Source: SHWC01 sp050173345 (lineage in GTDB: Bacteria; Pseudomonadota; Alphaproteobacteria; UBA828). Taken from it: a stretch of DNA of 64,000 nt. A model generated the notes under the pieces. It saw only the letters and a program-made list of their open reading frames with translations, made no database searches and was not told the DNA's origin. The position numbers and the translations under genes were made by a program. The stretch spans positions 372,001-436,000 of the forward strand of contig JBFXKW010000002.1 in assembly GCA_050173345.1 (NCBI GenBank), written 5' to 3'. Positions 62,624-64,000 of this stretch are shown piece after piece (position 1 is the first letter of the stretch; each line of letters begins with the position of its first letter).

Positions 62624-64000
62624 CTATTCCTTGTATTGCAGCCGCACGGTCTCGCCCTCGGGCGCCGCGACCGCCTCGTAGACCACCCGGCCGTCGCCGA
62701 TCTCCACCCTGTAGGTGCCGGCGGCGACCTCGACCGGCGCGCCGTCGACCATGCCTTCGCCCACCATCGTGCCCGAAGCGTCGAGGATACGGAACCGCAC
62801 TTGTGCGGCCTCGACCAGCGCCTGGTTGAGCTCGGCCTCGTTCGCCGCGTCGAAATACTGCCCGCCGCCGACCTGCGCCCAATCGCGGAAGCGCTCCTTG
62901 AGCAGCGCGTCGTCGACCGCGAAGCCGACGATGTTGACCCTGACGTCGACGCCCGACGCGCGGAGCGCCTCGATCTCGGCCTTGGGATCGCCGTCGCAGG
63001 TCTCCTCGCCGTCGGTCACCAGGATCACCGTGCGCGGCCCGTCGAGGCCGGCGAGGTCGCTCGCGGTCTCGCGCAGCGCGGCGGCGATCGGGGTCTTGGC
63101 GAGGTTCTGCGGCCAGACGGTGCGCACCTGCGCGATCACCGCCTCGGCGTCGAGCGGCTGAACCGGCAGGAACAGCTCGGTATCGCAAGAGCCCGGCCGG
63201 GTGTGCCCGAACACGCGGAAGGCGAACGGCGCGCCGGCCGGCACGCTCTTCTGCAGCAGATGCGCGATGCCGTCCTGCGCGATCTCGATGCGGCGGCGGC
63301 CGTCGAGCCGCTGCAGCATGCTGCCCGAGGCGTCGAGCACCAGCTCGATCGCGCCGCCCGAGATCGCGTCCGACGGCTCCGAGGGCAATTCGTAGCTCGG
63401 CGGCGATGCCGCAGGGCGGCCGACCGCGATCGCCGCCGGCACGGGCGGCGGCGCGACCCGCGCCTCGGCCGAGAGGACATAGCGCGCCGGACGCCGAAGC
63501 GCCGCCGCGACCTGCTCGAACACCCCATCCATCTCGGCATCGCTGCGCGCCGAGATGTAGAACCCGCCGTTCGACATGGCGAGATCCTGCATCAGCTGCT
63601 TCTCGCGCATCGGATCGTCGAACGCACCGATGTGCGCGGCGAAGATGCGCGGCCGCACCGACGAGAGGACCTCCCACATGGCCGGCTGCGCCTGATAGGC
63701 GGCCGTCGCCGCGTCCGTCAGCACCAGGATCGCCCGCACGCCCCGCCGCGCGCCGAGCGCTCGCGCCGCCTCGGCGATGGTCGGCTCGAGGCCGCTCGAC
63801 GTGCTCTCGCGCGAATCCGCCGCGAGCGCCGCCTGGAGCACCAGCGGCTGATCGCTCCAGTCCTTCATCATCGGCGGCTGCTCGAACGGCATGAAGTTGA
63901 CCGCCTCGCGGCCGGGCTCCGCGCCGGCGGCGAAGCTTTCGAGCCCGCGGAAGATGATCGGCGTGTAGAGGAGCAGGCTGCCGCTCGTGTCGTAGGCGAT
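62624..64000 (-). CDS. protein with two VWA domains (5' end outside window)
   Basis: At least 458 residues; the frame is open to the window edge, so the start is missing. The first VWA begins just inside the window with the MIDAS motif YDTSGS and LVLTDAATAAY later. The second has LVLDASGSMLQRLDG, KTPIAAALRETA and VILVTDGEETCDGD. A C-terminal beta domain (ASGTMVGEGMVDGAPVEVAAGTYRVEI) resembles a carboxypeptidase-regulatory or Ig-like module. It precedes the giant transglutaminase-like gene by 32 bp. VWA plus transglutaminase-like pairs are often parts of surface complexes; the role here is inferred. Confidence 0.85.
   Translation of the reverse strand: MAYDTSGSLLLYTPIIFRGLESFAAGAEPGREAVNFMPFEQPPMMKDWSDQPLVLQAALAADSRESTSSGLEPTIAEAARALGARRGVRAILVLTDAATAAYQAQPAMWEVLSSVRPRIFAAHIGAFDDPMREKQLMQDLAMSNGGFYISARSDAEMDGVFEQVAAALRRPARYVLSAEARVAPPPVPAAIAVGRPAASPPSYELPSEPSDAISGGAIELVLDASGSMLQRLDGRRRIEIAQDGIAHLLQKSVPAGAPFAFRVFGHTRPGSCDTELFLPVQPLDAEAVIAQVRTVWPQNLAKTPIAAALRETASDLAGLDGPRTVILVTDGEETCDGDPKAEIEALRASGVDVRVNIVGFAVDDALLKERFRDWAQVGGGQYFDAANEAELNQALVEAAQVRFRILDASGTMVGEGMVDGAPVEVAAGTYRVEIGDGRVVYEAVAAPEGETVRLQYKE

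Noticed and set aside
59181..62681. 1166-residue plus-strand ORF opposite the giant protein
   Set aside because: Arg-, Ala- and Leu-rich antisense product with no domain; the minus-strand frame has a signal peptide and recognisable domain.

Overview
The window is GC-rich (roughly two thirds G+C by eye) and gene-dense. Its repeat families (CCCGGCTTGACCGGG-type palindromes and TAGAGCA hairpin pairs) and gene content suggest an alphaproteobacterium of the Hyphomicrobiales/Rhodospirillales type. No rRNA or housekeeping marker fixes the genus, so this is inference.

Layout. 1-3441: 3' end of a GltB-like FMN protein, then an apparent operon of an amidase, a lone lipoyl-type carrier domain and a Vps4/katanin-like AAA ATPase with an MIT-like N-terminus. 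3695-9601: M20 hydrolase, NIPSNAP, rhodanese, DUF1491, two SDRs, MtgA, DUF2848. 9747-17445: class III cyclase, then a catabolic set (HpaB-like monooxygenase, cupin, cysteine hydrolase, AS amidase, 3-hydroxyacyl/carnitine-type dehydrogenase, homocysteine methyltransferase-like protein). 17458-23554: TerC, the divergent agmatine-to-putrescine pair aguB/aguA, RidA, GntR regulator, aldo/keto reductase, VOC protein. 23668-29264: a compact minus-strand operon (PLP decarboxylase, E1 alpha, E1 beta, E2, leucine-type dehydrogenase) for oxidation of branched-chain amino or 2-oxo acids. 29376-39291: signalling block (receiver, cNMP-DUF1003, ribosome hibernation factor, anti-sigma-type kinase, FecR, OmpA lipoprotein, CHASE2-PP2C phosphatase, MBL protein, two STAS proteins). 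39397-46264: CocE/S15 hydrolase and a sugar-type ABC importer whose two permease halves are one polypeptide.

46265-50144 is the accessory stretch. A tRNA-Ser(CGA) is followed by an intact-ended IS1595-family element (47191-49288) with 23-bp inverted repeats, an 8-bp target duplication, passenger ORFs and a frameshifted transposase. Next comes an AT-rich staphylococcal-nuclease-like gene that looks imported. 50145-57411: MsrA, a secreted repeat protein, a HemL-like aminotransferase, a GMC oxidoreductase, a DUF1007/NicO metal transport pair and a Cys-rich small protein. 57571-64000: a very large secreted protein with a transglutaminase-like N-terminus and 15-residue tandem repeats, interrupted by an assembly gap, behind a protein with two VWA domains that runs off the window.

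Three intergenic repeat families recur, and two genes take their stop codon from a repeat end. The strongest candidates for something undescribed are the amidase / lipoyl carrier / Vps4-like ATPase cassette, the VWA/transglutaminase-like pair, and the three-way-junction repeat seen at 9650 and 46316.
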